A stretch of DNA of 64,000 nucleotides from contig NC_079387.1 in the NCBI RefSeq assembly GCF_021018895.1, positions 8,150,083 to 8,214,082 of the forward strand. The letters run 5' to 3'. Made by a program: the position numbers and the translations under genes. This document shows positions 22,366 through 34,265 of the stretch, in pieces; the first letter of the stretch is position 1; every line of letters begins with the position of its first letter. This DNA is from Seriola aureovittata (taxonomy: Eukaryota; Chordata; Actinopteri; Carangiformes; Carangidae). The notes under the pieces were generated by a model. That model saw only the letters and a program-made list of their open reading frames with translations. It was not told the DNA's origin and ran no database searches.

Positions 22366-24971
22366 ATGGATAGGTACCAAAAACAGTCTGTTAGTAAGTC
22401 GGTCGGTCAGCTGACTGACTGAAATATGAAATATAAAATGTATGACATCATGTTTTCCAGTTGTTGAATCGCAGCGGCTTTTGTAATCCAGCTGCCGGTG
22501 TGTCCACAGACACTTAAACCAAGTCTTTCACAAAAGAATTCATTCATGCTTTTCATTTGAAGCAGCAGCCAGTGACGTGTGCATCTGTCAAAGCAAGAGC
22601 GTGGTTTTCCTCTCTTTTCACCAGACAGGAGCGGGTTCATTTTAAATGGACGTGTATCAGTGTCTTATGGGTAATAGGGCTTTGGGAAAGCACAGGATGA
22701 AGCCCACACCAACCAGACAGCGTGCACGGTACACTTAAAGTCTGTCTATCACCGCCCACCTACACACAAACACACACACACACATACACACACAGACACA
22801 CACAGTGTTGCTGTGTTACCATTTCTCATTCCTTTTATATCTCTCTGTTCTCTCTTTTCAGCTTCCAAGAGCAGGGTGCGGGGAGTCATTTGCTAATTGG
22901 TTTTGCAGAGGAAACATATTCGCTCGCCTCTTTCTCCTCAATACCCCAGGGCTCTCTTCCTCTTAGATGATTCCCATGTCTCTTGCTCCTGCCAACTCAG
23001 CTGAGCGTTCACCAGGGCTTGTTATTCTTCTGTGCAGCGTAAAGCTGTGGTGCTGCAGGGGCTTCGAAAACACTTCTCCCAGACCAGGTTTCCATAAAGT
23101 GTTTCAGGGAGGGTCTGTTGCCTTGCACTTGTCTTACACCAGGAGTAAATTACGTGACTTTGACCAACTTTTGCCACTAAAATGTACTGTCACAATCACT
23201 TAAGAAGAGCGGGGCGTTAAAACTCCACATCGCTGTTTTTCCACAGAGGATTACTGCAAGTTTCCTGCAATCCTCCCCATGTCGTCAAGCTCGTGTTTGG
23301 TTTTCTAATTAATTAGTTCAGGAGTTCTTGTAGCAGGCATGAGCATGTGCAGTCGGAACACAAGAGTAGCAAACTCTCAAATCCAACAGTTTATATTTGT
23401 GCACGGCATATATGTTCCAGTTTTTAGATTTTTATTAGATTCTAATTTAAAGAAGAAGAATACAAGAAAGGCAGACTTTTGTTCTGCACTTTCAAGAAAA
23501 CCAATTATATGGTGCAGATCAGGGGTTGTACTTTGAGGGTGTTGTCACAAGGACCAGCTAAAAGTGCTCTTTCTTGCCTTATAGTGAAATTACAAAATCT
23601 CCAGTTTGATTGTTGTGTGTTGTTCCCTGTATTTCTCACCGCTCTTTACAGTTGTCTATCAAAGAAAAGGCAGAAATGCCAGAAAGAAATTGCCAGGTCA
23701 TGCGTTGTCATGGTGAATCCAAGCACACCTGGTGTTTTTGTTCATAGAGGTGCAGTGCACCAGACTGTAAGGGATGTTTAAAAATGGAATATAAATCAGG
23801 CGTTGTCATCTCAACCTGTCATAACATTCATATAGTAGATGTTAAAGGATTAGTGGCACATGCTGTGTAATAAATCAGCAGCCAGAGGACACTGTTTAAA
23901 CTTGGGTGGCTTGGATAACGATGTAAAGCGTAAATGCAACTGTTGTTTGGGTTGTAGCCTATAAATACAATTCATTCATGGCTGGTTGTTAGCTAGCTGC
24001 TAAATTGTTATTGTTGTAACTAAATTGCCAGAGCTTATATGTTATTGTTCCTCTGGGGCTTCCGTCAGACACCAAAAGGCGTATAGCCAACCTGGATTTC
24101 CATGTAACCTGGGAAAACCCAGATTTATGATCTGTCAAACGGACACATGCTGCTAGGTGTGAATGAAGTGTCTAAAATCTCGTCGGGATTTATCCTGATA
24201 TTTGACACTCGAAAGTGTAAATGAGGACAAAGGTAGATGTGATGCCTTTTTAAAGGTGGATCCACATTTGTATGTTCCATGTATAAAACACAACAATAAG
24301 ACCTGACTCTTGAGATTTAGAAACGCAAAGGGACAGCGGATGTGTAAATGCTTCTACTTCATCAAGTAAAGATAGATATTTATCTTACTCTTGCTATAGT
24401 TTAAAAGTATGACATTCTCACAGCTTACACAACCTTTCAATTTAACTGTGTTAACATGCTGTCTGTGCTGAGGATATGACTTGAGCCTCAGCAAGCTGTT
24501 TTCCCCTCTTTCATCATGTAAGAAATGAAACAAACCACAGATGGGCACATCTGCTCAGGGGTATTTAGGAGTTTGTAAAAAAAAAAAAAAAAAAAAACAG
24601 TGCGAAAGTCGTGAAAACTTCAAAAACATCCCTCCTTTGCATGAGGGGATTGAGGTGCATTAAGGATGTGAAAATGCCTGAAAAGTGTTTGTTCTTACTT
24701 CTCTCTTCCCTTTGGTTAAGCCTCAAGCATTTCTTAGAGTCAGAGGTTGCGAGTCTAGATACAAGCCCTCGGGTGTTAATGAGAGGATTGTGGGTCAATT
24801 AGCGAACCTAGTGACCAGTCATGCCTTGAAATAAATCAGATAATTAGCCTGCCTGAAAGTCATTCAATCAATCAGTGAGCCAATTATTTCTTCATTCTGC
24901 GTTTCTAAACTTAGCTGTACTTTTTAGTGTCTTTATACCCCAAAAACGTGAGCGATTTAAATTATGAGCTT
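22366..24971. other. Non-coding with (CA)n and A21
   Basis: Contains an imperfect CA array at 22761-22804 and A21 at 24577-24597. Otherwise unique sequence with no supported exon. A polypyrimidine stretch ending CTCTTAG before ATGATTCCC (22967) mimics an acceptor, but nothing downstream supports it. Confidence 0.45.
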
Positions 24972-25088
24972 CACAAAGAGAGTAGAGGATAACATGCAGC
25001 AAATGTTCTGGCTGGCCGAGAATCGAACTGGGGACTCGCTGCTCGGGGCATTTGAGTCCATGTGGTAACGATTCGGCCGTCAGGTCAA
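24972..25088 (-). mobile_element. tRNA-derived SINE head (tRNA-Leu/Ser-like)
   Basis: On the minus strand, the A-box-like CGGCCGAATCG (25069-25079) is followed by GTTACCACATGGACTCAAAT and the B box AGTTCGATTCT (25019-25029), closely matching tRNA Leu/Ser architecture (TGGCCGAGTGG ... GGTTCGAATCC). After the tRNA-like head the minus strand reads ACATTTGCTGCATGTTATCC then CTACTCTCTTT, resembling the body of a common teleost SINE. It does not look like an intact tRNA gene: no clean acceptor stem or 3' end is evident. Confidence 0.65.
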
Positions 25089-25869
25089 GCCTGTATTCAA
25101 TTTCACTGTTTGATATCAGTAAATACTGAGCTTCAGTGCTGATGGGACAAGCAAAACATGCATTTTTTCTTCGATAATTAGTCCAAGTATAGATTTAAAC
25201 CAACCCACCAAAAATATTGCCTCTGTCAGAAATGAAAAAAAAGCAGACTTGACACACTGACTGTCACTGCCTTGACAAGTTCACAGATAAACTCTCAAGT
25301 TTCACCCATGTGACTGCCACTGTCTAGTTGGTCCCAGGGTGACAGAGAAGAAGTCGTGTCCTCAGGGCTGTGTGTGCATCTTAGAGCAGAGATGAAACTC
25401 CATCGGCAATGTTTTGTCTGCTGTCATGCTGAGCTTTATTTACACCCTAAGCTCCTTTGACTTTTGGGACTTTGCTGCTGTCTCACTACTCATCACATCT
25501 CTCTTATACTGAGAGAAGCTATGCAAGGGAAATTCTGACTTCATTGTGAAATATGTAGAAAAATGGTACCAAAAATTGACTATATCTGTAGAATAAATGC
25601 AGCACGAGTTGTGCATTTAATGTAAATACTGAATAAAACATACCGTTATGGATTTAAAGACAGTAGGTGATATAAAAGAAATTAAACAACCCTAAAACAC
25701 AAAATTGATTGTCTATAATACAAGAGGAGGATTATATGTTATGTTATTATTATTATTATTATTATAGCTCTATAGGAGGAGCTCCTTAACAGGGCTCTGT
25801 AGGTTTAACCTATGATCCCAAAGTGAGATGAGCCCACAAAAAAACACTTTTAATGAAGTATATTTGCAC
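25089..25869. other. Non-coding with short (TTA)n
   Basis: Contains a TTA trinucleotide run at 25744-25765. No gene evidence. Confidence 0.45.
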
Positions 25870-26232
25870 CTTAAAGCAGCTATTTGTAATTTTCTCTGCC
25901 GCTGAACATGGTTTCTTGCCAGAAGTGGGTGGTGGTGATTGTTGTTTGACAAGCGCTTCAGCCATTGTTGTGTTTACAAGACAAGGGGTTATAATACGCC
26001 CTCTGAGCAGCGCTATGTCATCAGGGCAGATAGTAATTCGCTGTAGGAAAGTGCTGAGATGGGCCAGGGATAGCTGGTTAGTGTGCTAACATCAGAGGAA
26101 GAAAAAAACATTATACAGACACAGTTAGCACTGCCATTCTCCCAATGTTTCTTGTAGCCTGGTACCTAAACAGCTCTTAATGCTGACACTGGCTATGTGG
26201 CAATAGCAAAACTTACAAATAACTCCTTTAAG
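25870..26232. mobile_element. MITE-like element with ~24-bp terminal inverted repeats
   Basis: The left end CTTAAAGCAGCTATTTGTAA and the reverse complement of the right end, CTTAAAGGAGTTATTTGTAA, match at 18 of 20 positions, giving a 363-bp element with clear terminal inverted repeats. The body includes a GCCGCTGAACATGGTTTCTT motif, GTGGTGGTGATTG and GCGCTTCAGCCATTGTTGT; the same landmarks recur at 44854-45010. No transposase frame is present, so it is non-autonomous. Clear target-site duplications were not seen. Confidence 0.7.
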
Positions 26233-27088
26233 CCATCAAAGCCAGCACACGCGTTCACAGGGCATCCAGTTTTTCCTCCTTGTCACTGCTACGAGGTGGA
26301 GGACAGAAGCGTCCTTTGTGGCCCCGAAATAATCCTCAGTTCTCATAGATATTAAAGTCAGGTGTTGCCTGATTATAACAGCACTTCAGTCTCCTCTGGT
26401 GACCATGCACCTGGATCAGACAGAGCATAGTGCACGTTAACACACGGCGACTTGAGAGGGACTGGTGGTTGATGGGTTTTATATCTTCAGATGTTCTTTC
26501 ATTTCCTCGTCTCTGGTCTGTAGAAGGTTTCGTTTTCTGAATCCCACTGAGGACAAAGATTCATGGTCTACCCTCTCAGCTAATCAGAACCCCTGACATG
26601 GAGGCCTTATTCACTTGATGCAGTGTGGCAACTTGCAGACCATGTGCATCAATAAACTTCCAGACCATGATTGGAACGATGTACATTGGTTTTGCTGTCA
26701 TACCACCTTTGCAAGCCCCTCGGAGCTGCCAGCATGGTGAAGCAGAATGTCTCTGCAGCAACCATCATGAAGTCAGCTTACAACGACGATGGGGATATCA
26801 CCGCTGTCAGATGAAGACAAGATCCTGTTACCTCCCTCATCCATCACTGTATTCTCTCCCTTTTCTTCAGATGGGGTTGGGCAAAGACAGACATGAACAG
26901 ATGGTCCAGCCTCACCAGAACGGTAGGCCAGTCCTTGGCTAACTGTCTCTCAGGCAGACCTCACACAGAATGAATGAGTTCTGACCAGCACTAGCAATGA
27001 CGTACACCGCCTTGTTGCAGAAGGCACAATAACCAAAGCGCAGCAAGTTTAAACCACCAAGGTTTAAAGATGCTGTTTGAATTTGTAG
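26233..27088. other. Mostly non-coding; one exon-like 52-bp segment
   Basis: Unique sequence. Positions 26871-26922 are preceded by a strong polypyrimidine-AG (TTCTCTCCCTTTTCTTCAG) and followed by GTAGGC. The interval starts ATGGGGTTGGGC and is open in two frames, but I do not recognise the peptide (MGLGKDRHEQMVQPHQN). It could be a small exon or chance. Confidence 0.25.
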
Positions 27089-27240
27089 AATAGAAATGGA
27101 TGCAATGGTTAGAGCACGCCTCATTTCTTCAGAGAACCATACCCGTGGATTCATCCGGGGTCGGCTGGCTGAGGGTGTGTTATGCAAATTTTCTGTGTAT
27201 CCAAAGGAATGAGAGGTTAAGCTCAAAGCGCTTTAGACGG
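27089..27240 (+). mobile_element. Decayed tRNA-SINE-like sequence
   Basis: GCAATGGTTAGAGCACGCC (from about 27102) resembles a tRNA A-box segment of fish SINEs. GTGGATTCATCCGGGG (about 27145-27160) could be a decayed B box, followed by a CGGCTGGCTGAGGGTGTG body and an AAAGCGCTTTAGACGG end like the AGCGCTTTG tail motif of several teleost SINEs. Divergence is high and boundaries are approximate. Confidence 0.35.
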
Positions 27241-29800
27241 CACATGAAACTGTAGCTTCAAAGAGATCAAACATTTGCTGATAGTTGAGTTGAATATGAA
27301 TGTATTTGATATGCAACTTCGATATTGAGGTCTATTTTATATTTTCATAATTTCGGATTTGCTCTCAAGCTATTTTATCAGGTATGCTGAACAGAAACAT
27401 TTTGGATTTAAGTGCCAAAAGATGTACATTGAAAATGCTTTTTTCCCCGTTTTATAAATACTTGATGACAGCCCATAAATGTTACAGAGCAGTAGTTACT
27501 TAAACAGTAGTGTCACTCGGCACACATTTGTGTTAGCAGTATTTTAGTGTTTTAGAAGCTGAGGATGTGAGTCCAGAGTCGGGTCTAGTCCTCATGATTT
27601 AATGGTAATTATGACAGACACATCATAGTAGATACGTGTCATCTGGATGATAATATGCATCTGCACCTAAGTTAGTAACTCTCAATAGCATCAGCCTTGA
27701 AATAGGCGCATTGTTTTTCGTAGTGACAGCTTTGCTCCGGAGGCTGAAATGATTAAAACATTATGTAGTAATCATATAAATACAACATAGTTAGCTCACT
27801 TAAAAGTTCTGTACAGCGTTTCACTTTAGTAGAGCCGGATAACACCTTTGATTACGTTCGGCTTTGTCAAAATGGACGTGCCGGTTACCAGACACGGCAG
27901 CCCAGATGTCACACAGTCTATACAATGAAAACAACAAGATACACTGCTGTGTGCACGATGGAAGCAGCTGCGCATTTAATTCACTGCATTGTCTCAGGAT
28001 CAAAATTTTATTCCCTCGCTATCTCAATGTACCAAATGTATTTTCTTTTTCTATCCATGCCTAGTGAGACTGACAATATGTATATAAAGAAAAGTATAGA
28101 TAAATATAAAGTGGAGATATGTGCATTTAATCAGGGTATTAAAGGAAGAAATTGTCGCTACTTATTCTAAAAATGAACAATTCTACTTATCTAGTATGAA
28201 GAGGATGAATGATCACAAGTAAACAAAGTTGACGACGTGACTTTGTCAGATCATGCGAGTATACAATATGAGCAGCCACTGTTCATTTGTTATGAATTAA
28301 TTAATAAATAATCAATTAATCTGATTTAGAACTATGCACATGTTGTAAGTAAAGTGTTCCCTTGAGACAAATTCTACCCATGAATGAAATATTTATATAT
28401 GTATTTATATTATAATACGTTCTACTTAATAATCCCATCCAGGCTTGTTTAAGACTAGTTAACTAATAATAATAATTGTAGCTAATAATGATAAAATAAT
28501 AATATTTGGTATTTCTTTTTTCACAATAAAGGTTAAATCAACTTGTTAAAGAAATCTTAAAATTGCAGCCTTCTTCCTCATTGAAAAATCATTCAAAAGT
28601 TTACCAGACACATAATGTTTACTAAGAAGTAAATTCTGTGTGTTTGTGCGCTGGAGGCTACGAGTTTTCACATCACACTTTTATATTTTACACACTGGAC
28701 CATGACTGGCTTCAAATAGACTCTCGTTAAAATGTAAATGACTCTATATGATTGGCAACAAATGTCAGCCTGCTGGATAATCATATGTGTAGTCTGAATC
28801 TAGAGGGTTCAGACTTACTATAGCATATTTACATCCTACACCCTATCAGGGAGGATTACACATTGTGTATGTCTACGTGTATTAGTCACTAATAAAGCCT
28901 TTAAGGCTATATGATTTTTTTCTCTCATTGTAAATTTTTGTAATAACAGTGGAATTGGTTTCGGTTCACTTCTGAATCAAACCACTTAACATGAACTGAC
29001 TCATTCTTAATGACTTCTGACTTCTTTTCAAATGATTATGAAAGCTCATACTTCAGGGGGCTGAGACTGCAACAGAAATGAGTCATTAAATCCATTAGTA
29101 TGTCCACTGTTTTTATTTTGTTACTCAGTTCTCTTTTGAGATTTCAGTCTGACTCTTTCAGAGTGTTGTAGTGGCCAAACAGTCTGATCGTTTCCTGTTA
29201 GAGGAAAGAATAAGTTCCCTGTCTCTAAGACAGTCCCAGTGTTAGTGTTACTGGGTTAGCATTGTGGATAAACAGATTGATTTGAGTAACCCAAGCTGTC
29301 TCTCCCTCCTTATGTGTGTCCCGGGGCCCCGACCAACTGCTGCCTGACTCATTATTTAATAAAAAAGACTCTGTGTTTTCAGCACACTTACCGTCTCAGT
29401 CTGTGCCTCTGCCACAAAGCAAGAAGAGAGCATAGCAGGCAGCATGCCAAAACAACTCCTTTTCCTGGATTAAACTGATGATCAGCAGTTACCTTAAAGC
29501 AGCTGATGTGAAGCTGTGCCACGATTCTCTCATTTGTAATTTATTCATGAACGAAAAGGCTACGCTGGAAACACTTTGCTATTAGTGTCATGTTTTGTGT
29601 TGTTTCTTTTGGCATTTAGAAATGAAAAAGCGTATTGGAAACCAGTCATAGTATTGATTAAAGGTAAACATTCATGTGGCACTTGTATCTTCAACAAACT
29701 GTTTGCAGCAGAACAGTTTGCCTTAGTTTGCATTGTCCACGACCTTCCATTACTTGTTGTTGCTGTTACGTTTTAGTAATCATGTTATTCTTTATTTTTA
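27241..29800. other. AT-rich non-coding stretch, nothing recognised
   Basis: About 2.5 kb. The 28280-28520 part is extremely AT-rich (TTAATTAATAAATAATC, AATAATAATAATTG). No exon or repeat family recognised. Confidence 0.45.
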
Positions 29801-29993
29801 AATAAACATGTTTACAACCTGGTACAAAAAAACAGTTTTGGCCTCTATAGCTAATTTCTACCTTCATGGATTAGCTGGGAGTTAGGGGCGGAGTCAGGCA
29901 CTGCCAAGACGTCAACGGCGGAGCAGCTCACTCTGAGCTACAAAACCACTGTTCAGAAACCGATGGGTGATGTCATGAAGGCTATCTCCATCT
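29801..29993 (+). repeat. Fragment of a dispersed percomorph repeat, internally deleted
   Basis: Reads AAATAAACATGTTTACAACC, a CAGTTTTGGCCTCTATAGCT block, GGGGCGGAGTCAGGCACTGC, GACGTCAACGGCGGAGCAGC and a CACTGTTCAGAAACCGATGG block. I remember this set and order from a repeat common in spiny-rayed fish; the region between the second and third landmarks is shortened here. It ends close to a Penelope-like fragment. Confidence 0.55.
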
Positions 29994-30099
29994 TTTGGCT
30001 GGGAGGCATGTGACTTCTTGCTGCAAGATTAGTCGATCACCCCCCAGGCCTTCATGTTAGGGTCACATTAATCTGTGGGGGAGTGGTCTCAAGACTGCA

Positions 30100-30250
30100 C
30101 CGAGTGGCTGATAAAACCATCCGTTTTCTCTGATGGTTTAAAAGAGGAGTAAAAGAAGCCATCTATGTCAAACTGCAACCACCATCACAAAACAGAGGAG
30201 GTGGTCTACGACGCCACTTATCTGCCATGTACAATGGAGTCTTGAGCGTA
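30100..30250 (+). pseudogene. Penelope-like retroelement relic (C-terminal part)
   Basis: In the frame from 30134 it encodes WFKRGVKEAIYVKLQPP, then NRGGGLRRHLSAMYNGVL. This matches a motif I remember from many teleost retroelement ORFs with a GIY-YIG endonuclease (WFERGVKEAIYV, then PSLNRGGGLRHHLSPTYNAVL). A TGA stop lies immediately upstream of WF, and nothing long is open, so it is a dead fragment. GIY-YIG domains in these elements nick target DNA for reverse transcription. The assignment to Penelope-like elements rather than another GIY-YIG-bearing class is from memory. Confidence 0.6.
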
Positions 30251-32657
30251 ACACCCTCAACAACTCTTAAGATCTTAACGACCCCACAAGAAGTTAAATG
30301 CCTGGAACTTCCCATTAACGTCTTCAAGAACCTCCAGCAAGGCTAGCTGCCTTTGTATAGCTTTTAGAAATTCTCTGTTTTCCCCAGTCCAGCTTTAACT
30401 GTTGACCCCAGTCAGACATTGAGAGTATTAAGGCAGTAAAAAACTCAAGCTTATGGAGTGAATAAATATGGCTTTTACTGTTCATTCTCTTTGTGCAGTA
30501 GAGGCATTGCAGCGTGAACATGTCAGGACTTTTGACCCTTCGCTTGGCCTCAAACTGAGAATTTGTCTGCACTCGTATGCTCATGCGCCCAAACCTGTAT
30601 GCACTATGCATGTAATCGCAGCCAGTCTCTTCCAGCCAATTTAACTCACACAAAGCTGAATTAACTAGTAATCCTTGTTTTCTCCCTGGGGCTGTCTTCA
30701 CTTTACACTTGTCTCAGTGAATCATTGGAAGTGCTGGCCTTCTCTTTCCAGTCCTCCATTTACATCAGAGTGCAGGGTGCCCATTCAGCTGCTGCTGACA
30801 CATTTGTATTTTTTATTATTTGAAGCCTCAATTGCAGTAAATGTACGTCACCCTCATTTCCCCAAACCATTTCATGAAACTGTTTGATGCAACATGTAAC
30901 GCATTCCCTAAACCTAGACAGCAATTTTGCAACCATGGCAACAGACATAAGTGGCTATGCTTGAAGATAAGCTCAAGGGAACTATGGCTAATTTCTGCTT
31001 GTAAAGAGGTTCATAAATTGTCAACTTACATGAGTGTGAATAAGAGAGAGGGCTTTTCCCCTGTCCAGTAATTGTAACCTGACAAATACAGAATATGTAT
31101 ATAATAGAATCAAAGTAGAATGAGCAATTTCACGTGGAACTCAAGTGTCCATATTGCATGAAGGATGAGAGGACAGACAGGCAGGCTTATTATCAATCTG
31201 AGTCATCTTCTCATACATTATGTCAAGTTTTCTTTCAGTTCAATGACTCTCCAGTCAATCAGTGGGCGAGGGAGCGTGAGCCGTGCCCGGAGGCTGTGCT
31301 GTGTCTGTGCATCCACACACTTCAAAACTGCACAGGCCACAGCTCGCATGCTGTCGCACTGGGGGACTGTTTACAGCCTTATCTCCATCTTGTGTTTGGA
31401 TTTTTTGCTGCCATCCTGCTATTAATCACAACCTCATCCTGAATATGCTGAAGCAATGTAAGCAATTTGTAGATTGAGTTGAAAATTAATGCAGCCATCT
31501 GCATTAACTTTGCATGTAAAAGCCCTGGAATACATTGTGCTTAGTCAGAGCTTTTGTGTTATAGGGACCTCCAGGGAACTTTTAGGTTTCAGGGCAGTGC
31601 TAATTATGGAATTTCAATTTTTGTCTTAGTTATTTACAGAATCACTGAAATTAAGTAAAAGAATAGATTTATCCTTTAGTAAACATTCATTTTAAGAGTT
31701 TTTCTGTCCTTTCTAATTAAGTTGGATGGCATGACTGAAACGTGTGGGCCTAAAGCTTCTGACATATAACTGAAGTCTGGCAACAGGAAGTCGACCTGTC
31801 TAAAAGCTATTTATTGAGACTTGTGTTGAAGAAGGTGCAGAAAATCACTCAAACGTCGCTTGGCATAATTAAATTAATTCTACCACACCTATACCATTCA
31901 AACTGGCAAATTAATATCTAAAAAGCTTTGTGCCTCTGTTATAGCAATGTTTCTTTAGCGGCGTCCAATTCGATGAGGATGGATCTCAAACATTGGTGAC
32001 AAATTCAAAGGAAAACCAACATAAAGTGACTCAGATAGCTGGTGGCTTGAAAAAAGATTCTCCAAGTTTCTGAATTCTGTCGGAGGGATGAACACACTAT
32101 TCCTCTAAAGTACACTCCCTCATGTGGTGTATTGATGATGATGGTGGGGAGCGCTAATTAACACATTGCTCCCATAGGTTTTTAATTAGGTTTAGATCTT
32201 GTGCCTTTAAAAGATACATATACACATCAGGAATTCTTCTTTTTTTCTCTTTTGAAATAATCTAAAAATGAAAAAAGTAAATGTCATTGTCACACACCGT
32301 ATGAAAGCTGGGAGCCAACAGTGAAGCAGTGGCTTTCAGAAATGCCCAATCGCTTACCCCTGTGAAAACATGTGAAGACATGATTTGACAAAGAAACTTG
32401 GAAGTAATGGATTCAATATAGTATAATTTCTTGTCTTATCTGGAAAGAAAATATTTTTTTTTCTTTCCCTTCTTGTAGTTGGTATATATCTTGTGAAACA
32501 TGTTACAGTACACGTAACAACTCAACATCTCTGTACACCAATGCTGAGCTGAGCTCAGTGAGCTCTCAATGTGCAGTCGCCTTTGTAATTAGTCAATTAC
32601 CTCTTTTTTTCCTCTCTCTTCATCCAAAATGAGGGTCAGCCAGCCTTGCTAAGCATT
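30251..32657. other. Non-coding stretch, nothing recognised
   Basis: About 2.4 kb of unique sequence. Frames up to 102 codons (31134-31442) show no domain pattern. A minus frame of 125 codons at 30324-30701 is likewise unremarkable. Confidence 0.45.
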
Positions 32658-32985
32658 TTAAAGGTCCAATATTGTAAGTGAGATGTGAGATATTAATACC
32701 GTGAAAGTATCAAAGAGCTCAGTCTACAGAGTGCACTCAGCCTGTATTCAGAAACTGAGACTTAAAATGAGCCGTCAGTACTTCTGTAATCTTGTGATGT
32801 CACAACAAAGGACTCACAGCCCTCGGACATGCCCCAAGCCCCGCCCACCTGGACCCGCCGTCCAACCTTGCAGGATTTGGTTTCTCTGAGTGTTTACCTG
32901 AAATCTGCTATATTTGTAATCGATCACTCAGAAAACAGTCAGCCGATGGTTTGTGGTTCTTAAAACCACAAATATATCTTCTTAT
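32658..32985 (+). repeat. MITE-like dispersed repeat with terminal hairpin
   Basis: Begins TTTAAAGGTCCAATATTGTA, contains AAGCCCCGCCCACCTGGACC and GCAGGATTTGGTTTCTCTGA, then GTGTTTACCTGAAATCTGCT, all landmarks of a non-autonomous fish repeat I remember. Near its end a 9-bp perfect stem (TTTGTGGTT at 32950-32958, AACCACAAA at 32964-32972) with a 5-base loop forms a hairpin. No coding capacity. Confidence 0.5.
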
Positions 32986-34049
32986 GAATCAACACTTCAA
33001 GTAAAACACAGATAAAGTGTAAAATATGTGACCCTTAATACATCTCACAGAGCAGGACCACAGTATCATGCAGTAAAGCTATGGAAGCATCTGGAGTTGT
33101 CTTTTATCAGGTTTTTCTTTTAATTTTTCACCCATTTGTATTTCAGATGTCTGTTAGATGAGTGCTCAGATAAGTGCAGATAGTGCAGATAATGAAAAGG
33201 TGGAGGGTAAATGTAGTACACTTTATAGCATAGAGGGAGTGATTTCAGCTTGTTTATAACCCTACCCCACACACCGGCTGCCTGCACTATGACATTAGCA
33301 TGACACCATGATGTTACATGATGAGTTCCACCTCTCTGGGGTCATATTTGAAAACATATTGAACGGTTGCCACTTCAGTGCTGTTCTATACTATTTATTG
33401 TGTTTTAATATGGTTGAAAAAACAATGGACGATATTGGGGGGGGGGCAACAAAACTCAAGATTGAAACAAAAACACACAGACAATCACATTATTTGTTCC
33501 CTGGGCAGATTTTAATTTGACTACATTTCAGCCAACAAATTGTATAAACAATTAATTCACTATTTCTGAATGTGGATTTTTAAGACTTTGAATCAGGCTT
33601 GAAAATAATACAATTTACAGAAAATATAGCAGAATAAATAAAATATGACATATTCAAATAAATAAAACATTTCAGATACTTAAAGAAGTGCTGGAGGGGG
33701 TTGGACCTATGACCTCAGTATTTCATTTGGTTGGAGCTGTAAACACATCTCATTTATTTATTTATTATCCAGCAGTAAGACTGTTGTAATTGTGATGTTA
33801 TCGTCATGGTAACAGACCCACAGTTTAGTGATAAATAATGTATTGTCATTAACACACAAGAATATAACCCTACTGATTAAAAAGTCAGAATGTGAATATG
33901 ATTCGCACTTATATATTTACCTTACATTTAAGAATAACAATACTAATTCACATTATTGTAGGAACTGATGTCAGTGCAGTCTAACGTGTGGGAGGATCCC
34001 TGACTTCGGGAGTGATCTAAGAGCATCAGACTCTTAACAGTTGTGTCTC
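32986..34049. other. AT-rich non-coding with G10 run
   Basis: Contains G10 at 33437-33446 and AT-rich AATAAATAAA repeats near 33630-33670. No gene evidence. Confidence 0.45.
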
Positions 34050-34265
34050 CATGTCTGCGAGGACGGACACAGCCGCAGCTCCGTCGATGAAGCCTGCCTG
34101 CAAAACGTAATTAGACTGAACGAGATCTCATTCGCGGTGGCAAGGGTCGACCCCTTTGCACGACTGATCAGATTTTCTGGCCTGCTGGGAATTCTCACCA
34201 CACACGCACACAAATCGTATCGGGTTGTTTGCAGTCTGGTTGTCTGCGTTGACAGTGCTGTCACA
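34050..34265. promoter_or_regulatory. CpG-enriched patch
   Basis: About 15 CpG dinucleotides in ~215 bases, several times the density of its surroundings, with GACGGACACAGCCGCAGC, GAACGAGATCTCATTCGCGG and CACACACGCACACAAATCG segments. An 87-codon plus frame and a 76-codon minus frame both cross it, as expected when CpG-rich DNA lowers stop frequency; neither peptide is recognised. It could be a small promoter or CpG island, an unmethylated conserved element, or a young insertion. Confidence 0.35.

Noticed and set aside
22860..23203. Acceptor-like CTCTTAG before ATGATTCCC and a 78-codon frame
   Set aside because: No donor or recognisable peptide supports an exon.
25019..25079. tRNA gene on the minus strand
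   Set aside because: A and B boxes are good, but no proper acceptor stem or 3' end is seen and a SINE-type body follows.
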